Positions 12,087 to 12,960 of a stretch of DNA of 12,960 nt are shown in pieces. Each line of letters begins with the position of its first letter. Position 1 is the first letter of the stretch. The DNA comes from Sphingomonadales bacterium. GTDB lineage: Bacteria; Pseudomonadota; Alphaproteobacteria; Sphingomonadales; Sphingomonadaceae. The DNA lies in the NCBI GenBank assembly GCA_024636595.1, contig JAGXGT010000120.1, positions 1 to 12,960 of the forward strand, in the 5' to 3' direction. The notes beneath the pieces were generated by a model. It was not told the origin of the DNA. It worked only from the letters and a program-made list of their open reading frames with translations, and did no database searches. The translations under genes and the position numbers were made by a program.

Positions 12087-12960
12087 TCAGATGACAAAGC
12101 GCTCCAGCCAATTTCTTGTTTTCCGGCTTTCGTCAGTCAGCCACTCCCTGAAACATTTGATCTGACTACGGACCATTGTATCGCTGCGATATCGCGCATG
12201 AAATGCATGGCCGGTCCATGCGCCTTTGCTGACCTCGAAAGGCAGAGTTAATTCCCCTTTGTCGACTCGGTCAGAAATCAGTGCCAGTCCGCACACCATG
12301 AATCCGGCGTTCGATGCAACGGCCTGCAGACCTGGAGCGATCCTCTGGTACCTTATGCCTCGCGTGAACGCTGTCCTTCGATGCCCATGCGCTTCAATCC
12401 AGTCCGGCCAGGTGATAGCAGCTGGGTCGTCTTTATAGAAATCAAGATGCAGAAGCGGGAATCCTTCGAGATCGTCATCCTTCGCCAGCCTTCTAATCCG
12501 ACGCGTATTTTCAAGCGAGCCTATTGGCGTTAGAAAATCCCGATAAAATGAGTCGATATTTGCCTTCTCCTCGCTTTCGCCGAATTTGATTTCAATATCA
12601 GCTCGCCCAAGGCGCATCGGAACATCACCCACTCCATTTATGCAGAATAATATGTTGGGAAAGGCTTTCCTGAACTCCGCCAACCGCGGCATTAGCCACA
12701 GTTCCACCCAGTCTGAATTCGCAGCGATATGGATTTCGTCCACTCTCTGAACATCGAGAAGTTGGGCAGCTTTCCTCAGCTCCGCAAATGCCGTCGCCAG
12801 ATGTGGTAGTGCAAGTTCTAGCTCGCCAGTAGGGCGCAGTCCGGAGCGTCCCCGCACCACAAGTTCAATACCGAGATAGTCCTCAAGCGCCTTGATCCGT
12901 TGTCCTGCCGCTGCCGGGGTGATTCCAAGAATTTCGGCAGCTTTCTTCAAGGAGCCGTGA
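12087..12960 (-). CDS. LysR-family transcriptional regulator (N-terminus beyond right edge)
   Basis: This is a DNA-binding regulator with an N-terminal winged helix-turn-helix. The frame is open through the right edge, reading HGSLKKAAEILGITPAAAGQRIKALEDYLGIELVVRG in segments, so the first dozen or so residues are missing. A possible TTG start at 12950 lies inside the helix-turn-helix and is not the true start. The effector-binding domain follows (about residue 85 onward counted from 12950), with HIAANSDWVELWLMPRLAEF, then DIEIKFGE and LQAVASNAGFMVCGLALISD. These last two resemble GcvA/AmpR-like LysR proteins (the usual D-x-A/E-I-R and G-x-G-x-A-L). The effector and targets cannot be told; LysR regulators often control a divergent neighbour, which would lie outside the window. 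Its AT content and codon use look somewhat higher in A/T than trpE. It converges on trpE. Confidence 0.88.
   Translation of the reverse strand, partial: HGSLKKAAEILGITPAAAGQRIKALEDYLGIELVVRGRSGLRPTGELELALPHLATAFAELRKAAQLLDVQRVDEIHIAANSDWVELWLMPRLAEFRKAFPNILFCINGVGDVPMRLGRADIEIKFGESEEKANIDSFYRDFLTPIGSLENTRRIRRLAKDDDLEGFPLLHLDFYKDDPAAITWPDWIEAHGHRRTAFTRGIRYQRIAPGLQAVASNAGFMVCGLALISDRVDKGELTLPFEVSKGAWTGHAFHARYRSDTMVRSQIKCFREWLTDESRKTRNWLERFVI

Overview
The window reads as ordinary chromosome of an alphaproteobacterium, most likely a sphingomonad (order Sphingomonadales, Sphingopyxis or Parasphingorhabdus-like). This rests on the style of the DnaE, LolC, Hsp20, PpiD and TrpE proteins, moderate-to-high GC, an alpha-type heat-shock promoter, and an in-frame palindromic repeat (RPELVEG...FDRLS) of a kind I remember as common in sphingomonad genomes. 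No mobile element, CRISPR array, tRNA or rRNA was seen.

Layout. Left block (1-3093, all minus strand): lolC-lolD, overlapping by 8 nt, a thiol peroxidase of the glutathione peroxidase family, and the start of dnaE, which leaves the window on the left. A bulged hairpin lies between the peroxidase gene and dnaE. Centre-left (3094-4242): a gene-poor stretch with an intrinsic terminator that serves no visible gene, then an RpoH-type promoter and a three-hairpin leader in front of an Hsp20 gene, which ends at a strong terminator. Centre (4243-8285, minus): a Crp/Fnr-family regulator with a CRP-type palindrome in its own promoter region, pyrG, secG and tpiA. Right (8439-11940, plus): ppiD and trpE, 7 nt apart. 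A LysR-type regulator gene converges on trpE and leaves the window on the right.

The genes are mainly housekeeping: lipoprotein export to the outer membrane (LolCD), replication (DnaE), peroxide defence, protein quality control (Hsp20, PpiD), protein export (SecG), CTP synthesis (PyrG), glycolysis (TpiA) and tryptophan synthesis (TrpE). The most interesting signals are in RNA and DNA structure rather than in unknown proteins. They are a ROSE-like RNA thermometer covering the hsp20 start, a possible small RNA just upstream of it, a palindromic repeat accommodated in frame inside trpE, and a possible autoregulatory Crp site matching a CRP-like recognition helix. I found no clearly undescribed multi-gene system.
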